From: Pontederia crassipes
Lineage: Eukaryota; Streptophyta; Magnoliopsida; Commelinales; Pontederiaceae
Length of the DNA stretch: 64,000 nucleotides
Direction of reading: 5' to 3'
Assembly: GCA_030549335.1 (NCBI GenBank)
Contig: CM060189.1
Location: 34,557,001-34,621,000, forward strand
Shown piece by piece: positions 24,970 to 34,987 of this stretch. Numbering within the stretch: position 1 is the stretch's first letter; each line of letters begins with the position of its first letter. The notes below the pieces were generated by a model, which did not search any database, was not told the origin of the DNA, and worked only from the letters and a program-made list of their open reading frames with translations. A program made the translations under genes and the position numbers.

Positions 24970-26312
24970 CTAATTAGAAACAATGTTTTTGACATCGGAC
25001 GTTTGAATCAGTTGAACCATGGATCGATGGTAAATTTGGTTCATTTTAATATCTAAAATCGTAATTGATTAAAAATCGGATCAACTCGAATTGAACCGGA
25101 AAAAAACTTATTGGACAGTTTAGTTGGTTTAACCCGATTAAAATAAACTTTTAGTTGTTTGGAATATTTTATTAGGGTTTTAGTAATCTTGAAAACAAAA
25201 TAACAAAGGAAAGAAAAGTCGTCGGTTCATCTTCTCCAAAGTCGTCTAAACATTTTTAGTGTTGCTGCAATTTTTTTCTTCAGTAGGTACTTCATCTAAA
25301 CATCCTTCGGGGCTGTTTGGTCGAAATAAAATTGTGTTTTGACCCGTCGGCGCTCCTATTTCTTGTTCGTGCAGGAGTTAGAATGTTCGTGCCTTTATCG
25401 AAAACTTATTTACTCTTGCATTTTGATGTTCCTACAATTATTACAAGCTGCTTGCTCTTGTTTTGATACCAAACAGCCCTTCATGTCTTATGTAAGTTTG
25501 GATGTTTTTTTGGAGCTTTTGATGTCATTTCTGTGCCGGATTGATATGTCCTGATCACATCCTCAAGTTATTTTATTTTATTTTTCTTATTTTGTCATAT
25601 TTACTTTTGCATATTTATTTTTCTTAAAAGTTGAACTCATGAATCATTAGATACATGTTCGTTTTGAGTATGTAAAGAAATTAACTTTATTGAAAAAAAA
25701 TTTATGTTTTGCCTTTCGGTATCACATCACATACAAAGTTCATGTGTGATCATCTGGATTTGATAGAGATTAGGCATATACATGTGTTATGTTTTTTTAA
25801 TCTGGTCGCTGAGAGTACTAAAGCAAGCACTTCGGAGACTCAACAAGCAAAAGAAGCGCCACATATGGGCTAAACCAAAAGGGCAGAAGCAACATCTACT
25901 ACTTTTATTTTAACTTTTCTTTATATGTTATTTGTTTTCATTTTTTAGTAGTGTTATAACATTTTTTTCTTTTTATCTCAATAGAGCAGAAATAATTTAT
26001 ATAACAATTCTATTCTTTTACTCAATTCTTAATTTATATCTTCATGTTCAACCGATAGCAAATGTTATAATATTTTTTTTCTTTTATCTCAGTAGGGCAG
26101 TAATAATTTATATAATTATTTTGTTTCTTTACTCAATTATTAATCTTACTTTTGTTCTTTTTCTTCTCTTGATTATTTTTTTGCAATGTACAATTTCTCA
26201 AATTACAATTTATTATATATATAAATATTATTTTAATAAAAGTTTAATTTAATTCGCTTGAATCCGATTGGATCGTTTACTCATTATAATCCAATTGACA
26301 TTCTGGTTCCTT
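24970..26312. mobile_element. Unclassified 1.3-kb insertion in block 1
   Basis: Blocks 4 and 5 run straight across this point (near 56980 and 61940), while block 1 has about 1.34 kb of extra sequence. Both ends are rich in GAACC/GGTT words (24980-25140, 26265-26310), yet no convincing inverted repeat, LTR, poly(A) tail or protein relic is visible. Family unknown. Confidence 0.5.
25935..26165. repeat. Imperfect tandem duplication of about 105 bp
   Basis: Two successive segments share CTTTTATCTCA, then AATAATTTATATAA, then TTTACTCAATT. It lies within the unclassified insertion. Confidence 0.75.
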
Positions 26313-26873
26313 AACATTTATCAAAAGTAACAGCATTAACACTTTTTTTTATTTTATATATACATATTTTATGCGTACTATGTACGGACATACAATACAT
26401 ATCTATTATTTCCTACGTCAAACGAAACAACAAACAAACATAAATATTAGAGGATAAGTTATTATTTATAAATTTTCTTCGTGTAATCATTTAATATTTT
26501 TTATGTATCGTTTTTTAGGCAGGTGCCATATATTAATATGCATAATCGTATAATTGATTAACTGCTAGCTGAAGGAATTAAGAAAAGAATTAGTCGGAGT
26601 AACATTTAATTGAGCATATTAATTTCCTTCTAGACAGGAAAGAAACAGTTAACCTGCCTCTTTGCGTGTTTCCAAATTATTTACTTAAGTTTTTAAAACT
26701 TCAGTAAGACACTTTTAGGAATGTGCCTAACATTGGTTGTTCATTTTTGAAAATGTTATTAGTGCGATTATAAGAATTTTCCACAACCCGGTAAACCTTT
26801 TATACATTTGATTCTATCGTATGCCATTGTCACAAAATTATATAAAAATAATTATAGTAATATTATAATAAAT

Positions 26874-27380
26874 ATTAAATAGAATAGGATAATTATGCCA
26901 TGATTTCGTGTTTCAATGCATAAAAAAAGGTAATATAGATATATTGTAACACACAATTAATATTTTAATTACTTCAATGAAAAGAATATCTTGCAATATT
27001 TAACAAATAACTTTTTTCTTATTTTTATCTAAATATTTATATATTACCTAATTTGTCGGTCCTTTACTATGATATTACATATATTTTTATAAATAAAACA
27101 TATAAAATTTTATTTCTTAATCAAACATTCTAATGTGATCAAGAGAGTTGAAAGTTAAACATCATTATTATACATATTTAATTAATTTTAAAATAATAAA
27201 TTTATTAATTAGTTAAAATAAAAAAATAAATCTATTTTATTAATATTATAACTTTCTTTCACCATCCGCACATCGTGCGAGAGATACACTAGTTAAATAG
27301 AATAGGATAATTATGCCATGATTTCGTGTTTCAATGCATAAAAAAAGGTAATATAGATATATTTTAACACAAAATTCATA
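26874..27380. repeat. Direct repeat of about 85 bp bracketing a Helitron-like 3' end
   Basis: AGAATAGGATAATTATGCCA and the following bases through GGTAATATAGATATATT occur at about 26880 and again at about 27300, almost unchanged. The 330 bases between them are AT-rich and end in a Helitron-type terminus. Confidence 0.85.
27267..27292 (+). mobile_element. Helitron-like 3' terminus
   Basis: CGCAC-ATC-GTGCG forms a 5-bp stem with a 3-base loop (27267-27279). Nine bases later CTAG ends at 27292 and the next base is T, the arrangement that defines Helitron 3' ends. No matching 5' end was identified. Confidence 0.6.
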
Positions 27381-28627
27381 TTGTAATGACGTTTGAATGA
27401 TTTTTTTTTTCGGTAAGATAGGGAGGTTCATAAACCTGATGTAGGAAAATTAAAAATTTAAAATAAAGAAGTATGTAATTCGAATCCATGACCTCTTATT
27501 TTATTCAGTATAAATATCGTATCATGTGAATTTTGTTAGTGACCTAACATCTATCTAAAATTTCCTTGTGAACTTAAATTCTTCGTAACGATATTATTCG
27601 ACTATCTTTTTTATATGAGGTCATGTGACAGCAACCTGGTCTTCTCTTATCTGCTGCTTTTTTTTCTTTCATTTTGGTAGTATTCAAAGTTTGAAAATGC
27701 TTCCCTTGAAATTTTCTAAGGAAAGTTGCACCATGCGACGCTAATTAATCAAGAGGCGTGAAAAAAAATCATATTACATTTCAAGTGGCACCATGCAGCA
27801 AATTGCACAAATTTCATTTACCACAATTGAAGTTATTCAACGTATGAGTGCCCGCCTTATAATGACACCGATCAATTTTGATATAATATTAATGAGTTTC
27901 TCCATATTACTTAATTTTGCATGCACAACTTGACGTGTTATTGAACTAGTCAATAAGTTTGTGTCTGTCTTAATAATCTTTTGAACTATCTTAGTTTTTT
28001 TTTGTACTCAGAACCTTTTTCCACAATTAATATGATATCCACGCGTAGAACATTGATTCATCTTAAATTATATATGGAAATTAGGTTTTTTTTGTTCTTA
28101 ATCTGTGTATCCGAACTTGTAAGGTCAAGGTTTTTCCTTTTTTTCTCTTTTTCAAACCTGCGAAGGCTTTTTTTTGCCATTTGTTCAAATGGTAAATTTT
28201 GAATCTATATGATCTAATTCATATTTTTTGTTACTAAGAGATTGATGAATATATAACCAAAGGAATGAGTTGATAATAAGAATGCAAATAATTCATTAAT
28301 GAAATTAAATGAAACTTTCATAAACCGAATACAAGTTGATAGTTCTTAACGCGAAATAACATAAATACAATATTCAATATCTCTTAAAAGGTGTTCACCA
28401 ATCTAATTTTAAATATATATGAAAAGAAATATATGAAAAGAACATATTTTTAAAACCGATCATGTTATAGCTTTGATATTATATGTGTGGGTGTGTGTTG
28501 TACAAAAAAAAAAAAAATTCTTTTTGAAAAAAAAAAATTCTCCACTCACTTTTGTAATTGAATATTATAATATATTTCAATCTCCCCTTAAACATCCAAG
28601 ACACAAGGCAAGGTAGTTCAAGGTGAT

Positions 28628-28633
28628 TTTATT
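28628..28633 (-). terminator. Polyadenylation signal of dirigent gene 2
   Basis: AATAAA on the minus strand about 200 bases past the stop, in a conserved 3' region. Confidence 0.6.
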
Positions 28634-28829
28634 CATTCACCCACAACGTTACATTTATTCTATTCCATGGCAGCCATAGTCTTTTGGGCTGTCACTGTAC
28701 ATAAAGAATAATACCTAGCAATAAAAACGCACAACAAAATAGGGAGCAGGATGGCCGGGCATGAGAGACGGGAGTAACGGTCAATCAATGAAATAAATAA
28801 AAGAAAAAAAAAACATGATATCATATGGT

Positions 28830-29369
28830 TCAGTTCGCCGGCAGCAAGACGTAGATATCGTACTCCAGAAGCAGATACGTAGAATTGTACGAAATAATCT
28901 TGTTGAGGGCGTATCCCCGTGCCATCCGAAACTGGCCGGTGCCGCCGATGATGGCGCGGGCGCTCAAGGCCATGTCGGACTTCCCATACATGGCCAGCGA
29001 GCTGTTGCCGTACTCGCCATCGGTGAACACGAAGTTGATCATGGTAAGCGAAGCGCGGATCCCCAGTGAGTCGTCGACGAGCATGCCCTGCGCCCGGCCG
29101 ATCAGCTTGGAGCTCACCTCTGGCCCTTCCCTGAGGGCGTTGTCGAACACCCGGATGTCCCCGAAGAACGTCGTCGAGTTATTGTGGAGGCTGGAGACTA
29201 AGTAAGACGTGGGGCTCGGCGAGCCCTCGTAGAACTCGTGGAAGTAGAAGTGAACGTGGGTCATGTTCTTATCATCCGCGAGGCCGTCGGAACCTCCCGC
29301 CACGCCAACGTCGAGGGCGGTGGATACGACGATCACGAGGCCAAAGAAAGAGTTAAAATTGAATGCCAT
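28830..29369 (-). CDS. Dirigent-family protein, copy 2
   Basis: 179 residues from the ATG in the ACCATGGC context. It has the same layout as copy 1: signal peptide (here with Asn at 6 and Ala-Leu-Asp near 18-20), F-Y-F-H motif, GRAQG, INFVFTDGEYG, and the family-typical GGTGQFRMARGYA, ending YVLLPAN. It differs from copies 3-5 mainly in the signal peptide and by Ile-Ile in NKIISYN. The reading frame is undisturbed, so it is probably functional. Role as for the family: a secreted guide of radical coupling, without oxidase activity of its own. Confidence 0.94.
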   Translation of the reverse strand: MAFNFNSFFGLVIVVSTALDVGVAGGSDGLADDKNMTHVHFYFHEFYEGSPSPTSYLVSSLHNNSTTFFGDIRVFDNALREGPEVSSKLIGRAQGMLVDDSLGIRASLTMINFVFTDGEYGNSSLAMYGKSDMALSARAIIGGTGQFRMARGYALNKIISYNSTYLLLEYDIYVLLPAN

Positions 29370-29434
29370 GGTTGCGAGCAGATTTGATGCATGCATGGAT
29401 GGATGGATGAAGCATGAGGTTAAGGGGTTTGTGG

Positions 29435-29442
29435 TATTTATA
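29435..29442 (-). promoter_or_regulatory. TATA box of dirigent gene 2
   Basis: TATAAATA on the minus strand, 65 bases before the chosen ATG; equivalent position to the other four. Confidence 0.75.
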
Positions 29443-29526
29443 GGCGTATCTATGCATTGAGTTGAGGTTGAAGTGAATTATGCGTCGCTACAGTGATCGA
29501 TGATTATTCTTATGTGTCACAAAATG

Positions 29527-29550
29527 TTTTGCGTGCGCTCGCAGACTTTT
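29527..29550 (-). promoter_or_regulatory. Conserved GC-rich upstream element, gene 2
   Basis: GCGTGCGCTCGCAGA between T tracts, about 85 bases beyond the TATA box. Confidence 0.5.
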
Positions 29551-31105
29551 ATGTGCATGAGGTTCGCAAAGAATTTGTCAATAATCTCTAATTGTTACAA
29601 GCAAAACATTTTATGATGTTGGGTAGAACGAATCTTCCTGTTCGTTCTTTTTTTTAAAAAAAAATGTCATATTCATTCTCCATTCTAGTCAAAGAAATAA
29701 ATGAATGACGATTTCATATTGGTTTTAACTACGTAGTAATGATTTTCTTCAGTATAATCAGAGTACCTTATCAAATCAAATAAAAGAAGCTTTTCCCTGC
29801 AATAAAAATATATTATCTTCTCTTAAATAATTACACAATTTAGTTGCACTATTGATTACATAATATATAGATATATTGTGACACAAAATATCTAGAATTA
29901 GAAATAGAATAAAAAGTTTAATCAATAATCTAATTAAACACCTCCACCCACACACCCACAGACATCCGCAACGGTGATGGAAAAAAATATAAACGTACAA
30001 ATAGTTGAAATAAATGAAATGTATAATATTTTATCAATAATACAATTAGTAGTTAATGTAAAACTTAAAGATAAATAAATATTTATTAAAAGAAATAAAT
30101 GATAAATTATCATGAATTTACTTGGTATAAATATCTGAAGTTATTATTGTATTATCTTTTTATATGAGGCCATGTGGCGCAACCTGGTCTTCTCTTATAT
30201 CTGTTTTTTTTTTTTTGTAGTATTCAAAGTTTGAAAATGCTTATATTGAAATTTTCTAAGGCAGTCATATTACGCACCAAGTGGCACCATGCACCAAATT
30301 GCACAAATTTCATTTATCACAAGTTGAAGTTATTAAACGAATGAGTGCCCACGTTATAACGATACAGATCAATTTTGGTATATTAATAAGGTTTTCCATA
30401 TTACTGAATTTTGCATGTACAACTTGACGTGTTATTGAACTAGTCAATAAGTTTGTCTGTCTTAATCATCTTTTGAACTATCTTAGTTTTTTTTTTGTAC
30501 TCAGAACCTTTTTCTACAATTAATATATATCAGATATGGGAATGATGGTGTTTTGTTCTTTGTGTATCCGGACTTGTAAGGTTAAGCTTTTCTTTTTCTA
30601 TTTTTCAAACCTGTGAAGGGTTTTTTGCCATTTGTTCAAATTAGCAAATTTCGAGTCAATATGATCTAATTCAATTTTTTATTATTAAGAGATTGATGAA
30701 TATATAACCAAAAGAATGAGTTGATAATAGGAATGCAAATAATTCATTAATGAAATTAAATGAAACTTTCATGAACCGAATACAAGTTGGTAATATCTTA
30801 ACACGTAATAACATAAATACAATATTCAATATATCTCTTAATATAAAGCTTAAGATTTTAAAAGGTATTCACCAATCTATTTCTAAAAATGTGTCAAAAG
30901 AACATATGAGAAATTTTTAGTGAATGTATTTCTAAAACGGATCATGTTATAGCTTTTATATTATATATGTATATGTGATAAAACAAAAATAAAAACATTT
31001 CCTTTTACAAAGAAAATCTCCTCTCACTTTGGTAATTCAATATTATAATATATTTCAATCTCCCCATAAACATCCAAGACACAAGGCAAGGTAGTTCAAG
31101 GTGAT

Positions 31106-31111
31106 TTTATT
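31106..31111 (-). terminator. Polyadenylation signal of dirigent gene 3
   Basis: AATAAA on the minus strand in the conserved 3' region. Confidence 0.6.
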
Positions 31112-31306
31112 CATTCATACACAACGTTACATTTATTCTATTCCATGGCAGCCATAGTCTTTTGGGCTGTCACTGTACATAAAGAATAATACCTAGCAAT
31201 AAAAACGCACAACAAAATAGGGAGCAAGATGGCCGGGCATGAGAGACGGGAGTAACGGCCAATCAATGAAATAAATAAAAGAAAAAAAAACATGATATCA
31301 TATGGT

Positions 31307-31846
31307 TCAGTTCGCCGGCAGCAAGACGTAGATATCGTACTCCAGAAGCAGATACGTAGAATTGTACGAAAGAATCTTGTTGAGGGCGTATCCCCGTGCC
31401 ATCCGAAACTGGCCGGTGCCACCGATGATGGCGCGGGCGCTCAAGGCCATGTCGGACTTCCCGTACATGGCCAGCGAGCTGTTGCCATACTCGCCGTCGG
31501 TGAACACGAAGTTGATCATGGTAAGCGAAGCGCGGATTCCCAGTGAGTCGTCGACGAGCATGCCCTGCGCCCGGCCGATGAGCTTGGAGCTCACCTCCTG
31601 CCCTTCCCTGAGGGCGTTGTCGAACACCCGGATGTCCCCGAAGAACGTCGTCGAGTTATTGTAGAGGCTGGAGACTAAGTAAGACGTGGGGCTCGGCGAG
31701 CCCTCGTAGAACTCGTGGAAGTAGAAGTGAACGTGGGTCATGTTCTTATCATCCGCGAGGCCGTCGGAACCTCCCGCCACACCAACGACGAGGGCGGTGG
31801 ATACGACGATCACGAGGGCAAAGAAAGAGTGAAAATTGGGTGCCAT
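31307..31846 (-). CDS. Dirigent-family protein, copy 3
   Basis: 179-residue intact dirigent protein from the ATG in the ACCATGGC context (CAT at 31844-31846). Signal peptide MAPNFHSFFALVIVVSTA, then the family motifs in the usual order. Two changes set it apart: Tyr instead of His in SSLYNN, next to the first glycosylation sequon, and Gln instead of the family-conserved Pro in REGQEVSSK. The latter lies in a highly conserved G-P dipeptide before the GRAQG strand and could alter the fold or pocket. The ending NKILSYN…YVLLPAN is like copies 4 and 5. Confidence 0.94.
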   Translation of the reverse strand: MAPNFHSFFALVIVVSTALVVGVAGGSDGLADDKNMTHVHFYFHEFYEGSPSPTSYLVSSLYNNSTTFFGDIRVFDNALREGQEVSSKLIGRAQGMLVDDSLGIRASLTMINFVFTDGEYGNSSLAMYGKSDMALSARAIIGGTGQFRMARGYALNKILSYNSTYLLLEYDIYVLLPAN

Positions 31847-31911
31847 GGTTGCGAGCAGATTTGATGCATGCATGGATGGATGGATGAAGCATGAGGTTAA
31901 TGGTTTTGTGG

Positions 31912-31919
31912 TATTTATA
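31912..31919 (-). promoter_or_regulatory. TATA box of dirigent gene 3
   Basis: TATAAATA on the minus strand, 65 bases before the chosen ATG. Confidence 0.75.
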
Positions 31920-32016
31920 GGCGTTTCTATGCATTGAGTTGAGGTTGAATTGAATTATGTGTCACCACAGAGATCGATGATTATTCTTATTTGACCTGCA
32001 TACGTTTACCGTAAGA

Positions 32017-32040
32017 TTTTGCGTGCGCTCGCAAACTTTT
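32017..32040 (-). promoter_or_regulatory. Conserved GC-rich upstream element, gene 3
   Basis: GCGTGCGCTCGCAAA between T tracts. Blocks 3-5 also share GCATACGTTTACCGTAAGA immediately beside it. Confidence 0.5.
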
Positions 32041-32336
32041 ATGTGCATCGGGTTCACAAATAATTAGTCAATAGTCTCTAATTGTTACAAGCAAAACATT
32101 TTACGATGTTGGGTAGAATGAATCTTCCTGTTCGTTCTTTCATTCTCCGTTCTAGTCAAAGAAATAAATAAATGACGATTTAATATTGGTTGACGACTCC
32201 TCCCAGTATTATAATTATAAAATAGTTATTATAAGACTCCAAAATAGTGACGTAGACATAGATGATCTAGAATCTAATTTGGATCGATACACTATTTTGC
32301 ATACCTAACGACTTCTATCAAAAGAATTATTCTTTC

Positions 32337-32393
32337 GCGTCGTATGATTCATGTAGCCGACCCCACCTAGTGGGATAAGGCTTTGTTATTGTT
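32337..32393 (+). mobile_element. 5'-truncated Au-type SINE
   Basis: The 57 bases include CATGTAGCCGACCCCACC and GGGATAAGGCTTTG with a short TTGTT-type tail, the 3' end of the plant Au SINE as I know it. Block 4 lacks these bases at the same place (near 55590), so it is an insertion. The tRNA-like head is missing. Confidence 0.82.
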
Positions 32394-32404
32394 GTCCTCA
32401 TACA

Positions 32405-34296
32405 TGTCAAAAATGTCGAGCTCCCTGATGCTTTGCTGTGCTCGGCCACTGGAGAAGCGGAAGAAGAATGCGGAAGAAGATGAAGTTGCGGAGAAAGAAA
32501 ACTAAACCATCTCTGTGTTTCTATTCAAAGTAGAACATTACAACTCGTGTGAGCAAAGACACGCCTATTTATAGTAAAATGGAATTGACACAAAATATTA
32601 ATCTGGATTAACTGTTACAGACTAAGTAACAGTTTTACATACGAACACTAAAGATGCAACTGGTGTGCTATGCAGGATTGTCAACACGCCCCCTCGTTGA
32701 GAGACGTCAAACAGCGGACAGACCTGCAATAGCACATAGAAGATGCCAATCGGAGATGAGCACGATACCATCGGACACCACGTCGAAGGTTGGCGGTAGC
32801 TAGAGATCCTGGGAAACAAACACGCCCCCTCAAAATGGTGATGCCAATTTGTCGAACACCTGATGGTCGCTGAAGAACCAGAAGACATGAAAGCTACAAC
32901 TGAAGAAGAACCAATGTCGAACATGAAGAAGAAAAGAACACTAAGACGGAGAAGAAGAAGAAACATAAAAATGAATATCTTCACGGTTGCAGGAGAAATC
33001 GCCGAGAAGTGATGTTCGAACTAACGATCTCGGCAAGCTGACGAGAAGACTACTAGTGCTGGAATCGAAAGTCGAAGATGAAGGCCTTGACGAGCCAGAG
33101 AACAAACGAAAAATAGAAAAGAAAAGAAGAAAGCTCAGAGAAGAAAACAAAGAGAATGATCGGAGGCAATACATCTCCAGATCTTAACAACTCAAGAAGG
33201 AACTTCGACAACAATGTCGGTAAAAGGCCGATAACGGCAACATGGAGAGAAGGCTCCTACCCTCCGACGATAACGTCGGAAAATCAACCGGTGATCACCA
33301 TCGGGAAATAGAGATGGATGTCCGACGAGATAACTCATTCGGGGAAAGAGATTGAAAGAACACATAGAAGTGGAAAGAGATTCGATCGGAGGAACATTCG
33401 ATAGGAAAAAAAAGAAAAAACAGAGAACACAAGAAAATGATAACAGAGAGCAACAAACGAAGAACAATCTACGACTGAAGACAATGAAAGATCTGAAACT
33501 CAATTTCAAGAAACAGAGAAGAAAAGAAACTTTGATCGGTGAAGAGTAAAACTAGAAAATGAGATGCTGAAAAGGGAATGATGCTGCTGAACAATTTGTC
33601 GAACACGAGCTGGGCGTCGGAAAAACAAAGAAGAACTAGATCTGAGAAGACAACTAAATGCAGAGGAGAACTAACACATCTAGAGGACTAAGAACGAAGA
33701 TGCCAAAGAACGATGAAATAGAGGATCGAGCGCTGTTGTGACAATCGCCAACCATGTCGAAGACAAAAGTGCCGATCTCCATGTCGGCCAGCAAAACACA
33801 CAAATCTGACGCCGATTGCGCTCATCGTCGCTCAGATCGACTTCTTCGACCCGGACTCGTGGGTGCCATGTACACCGATGGCAGTTGATTGGGCGGCGAT
33901 GAAGCTACAACTGCGATGAGCCGAGCAGACAGTGAAGGAGCTCAGGAGGATCGCCAATAACGAAGCTCTGATACCATGTCAAAAATGTCGAGCTCCCTGA
34001 TGCTTTGCTGCTCGGACACTGGAGAAGCGGAAGAAGAATGTGGAAGAAGAATGCAGAAGCAGGGGAGAGAAGAAGAAGTTGCAGAGAAAGAAAACTAAAC
34101 CATCTATGTGTTTCTATTCAAAGTAGAATATTACAACTCGTCTGAGCAAAGACACGCGCCTATTTATAGTAAAATGGAACCGACACAAAATATTAAATTG
34201 GATTAACTGTTACAGACTAAGTAACAGGTTTACATACGAACACTAAACCAACGAACACTAAAGATGCAACTGGTGTGCTATGCAGGATCGTCGACA
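32405..34296 (-). mobile_element. Miniature noncoding LTR retrotransposon A (TRIM/SMART-like)
   Basis: LTRs at 32405-32686 and 33977-34296 share TGTCAAAAATGTCGAGCTCC at the left and GTGTGCTATGCAGGAT at the right, with TGT…ACA ends. The direct repeat ATACA flanks the element (32400-32404 and 34297-34301), and blocks 4 and 5 show the uninterrupted site. The primer site GCTCTGATACCA (33965-33976) is a perfect initiator-Met match on the minus strand, directly beside the right LTR. A purine tract (minus strand) adjoins the left LTR. A TATAAATAG box is in each LTR. The 1.3-kb interior encodes no gag or pol, so it must rely on another element's proteins. Confidence 0.9.
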
Positions 34297-34987
34297 ATAC
34301 ACGACCATAGTTGCGTATACATTTCAAGAAATTAATGAGTTAACTAAATTATTCACTTATATATATACTATATGTCCTTACAACAAAATCTCACGCTTTC
34401 TCGAACGTTCCGAACGATTCCACATTTTTACCTGGATACAAAGTCATCATTTATTTTACTTTTAAATTATAGCATTTAATATAAAACTCATCATATTTGA
34501 AATAAAACAAATGGCTATAATATTTCTTCGTTGATTAATATATATATATATTGAAATATGCAATTTCATCCATTTTTTGTTGTTGTTTCGTTGAAAGATT
34601 GCTCAAACTTTGGGAAGGAAGAACGTCAAGTCAAATGTATCCTCGTCTTATGACGAAATCAAGAAAATAAAAAGGACGTGGAAGGCTCCCATCGAGAGTC
34701 AGTTTTATAATGCTCGTTAGCACCTCCACCAGTAGTTACTACTTTCTATTTGAGGCCTTCATAATTAGAAGATGACAAATAAAGTGATATATAACTTGCC
34801 TTCTATGTAATGCGTAAGGACCTACAACACAATATCTATTACGTCTCACGTCAAACGAAACAACGAACATAAAGATTGGAGGATAAGTTAACTATTTATA
34901 AAGTTGCTTCCCTTTAATCTTTTACTTTTTTTATTATTTTATCATTAATTAGGCTGGTACCATATATTAATGTGAATAATGGTATAA
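34297..34987. other. Block 3 spacer between miniature LTR element and Helitron
   Basis: Host sequence matching 55600-55860 joined to 57105-57535; the intervening 1.25 kb present in block 4 is missing. No gene. Confidence 0.75.

Larger units (their letters stand above)
17425..27380 (-). repeat. Dirigent block 1 (with insertions)
   Basis: The first of five related host blocks. It shares with the other copies: the gene's 3' side (from TTAGTGACCTAACAT, 17425), the gene, the upstream spacer (19200-20030), the distal spacer (24062-24970), and a tail (26312-26960) matching 34840-34987 plus 40000-40150. It is interrupted by an LTR element and by a 1.3-kb unclassified insertion. The site used by the Helitron in block 3 is intact here near 26546 (GTATAATTGATTAACT). 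Confidence 0.88.
27535..30150 (-). repeat. Dirigent block 2 (truncated)
   Basis: Begins TTAGTGACCTAACAT like block 1 and carries the gene and its upstream spacer. Relative to block 5 it lacks about 460 bases of spacer (jump at about 29733). It stops at about 30150, where block 3 begins. Confidence 0.87.

Noticed and set aside
27480-27510. AATTCGAATCCATGACC as a tRNA gene 3' part
   Set aside because: Only a B-box-like word; no acceptor, D-arm or anticodon arm can be drawn around it.
32622-33549. Frames of 60-120 codons within miniature element A
   Set aside because: Low-complexity Ser/Phe or Lys/Arg translations of purine-rich sequence; none resembles a retroelement protein.
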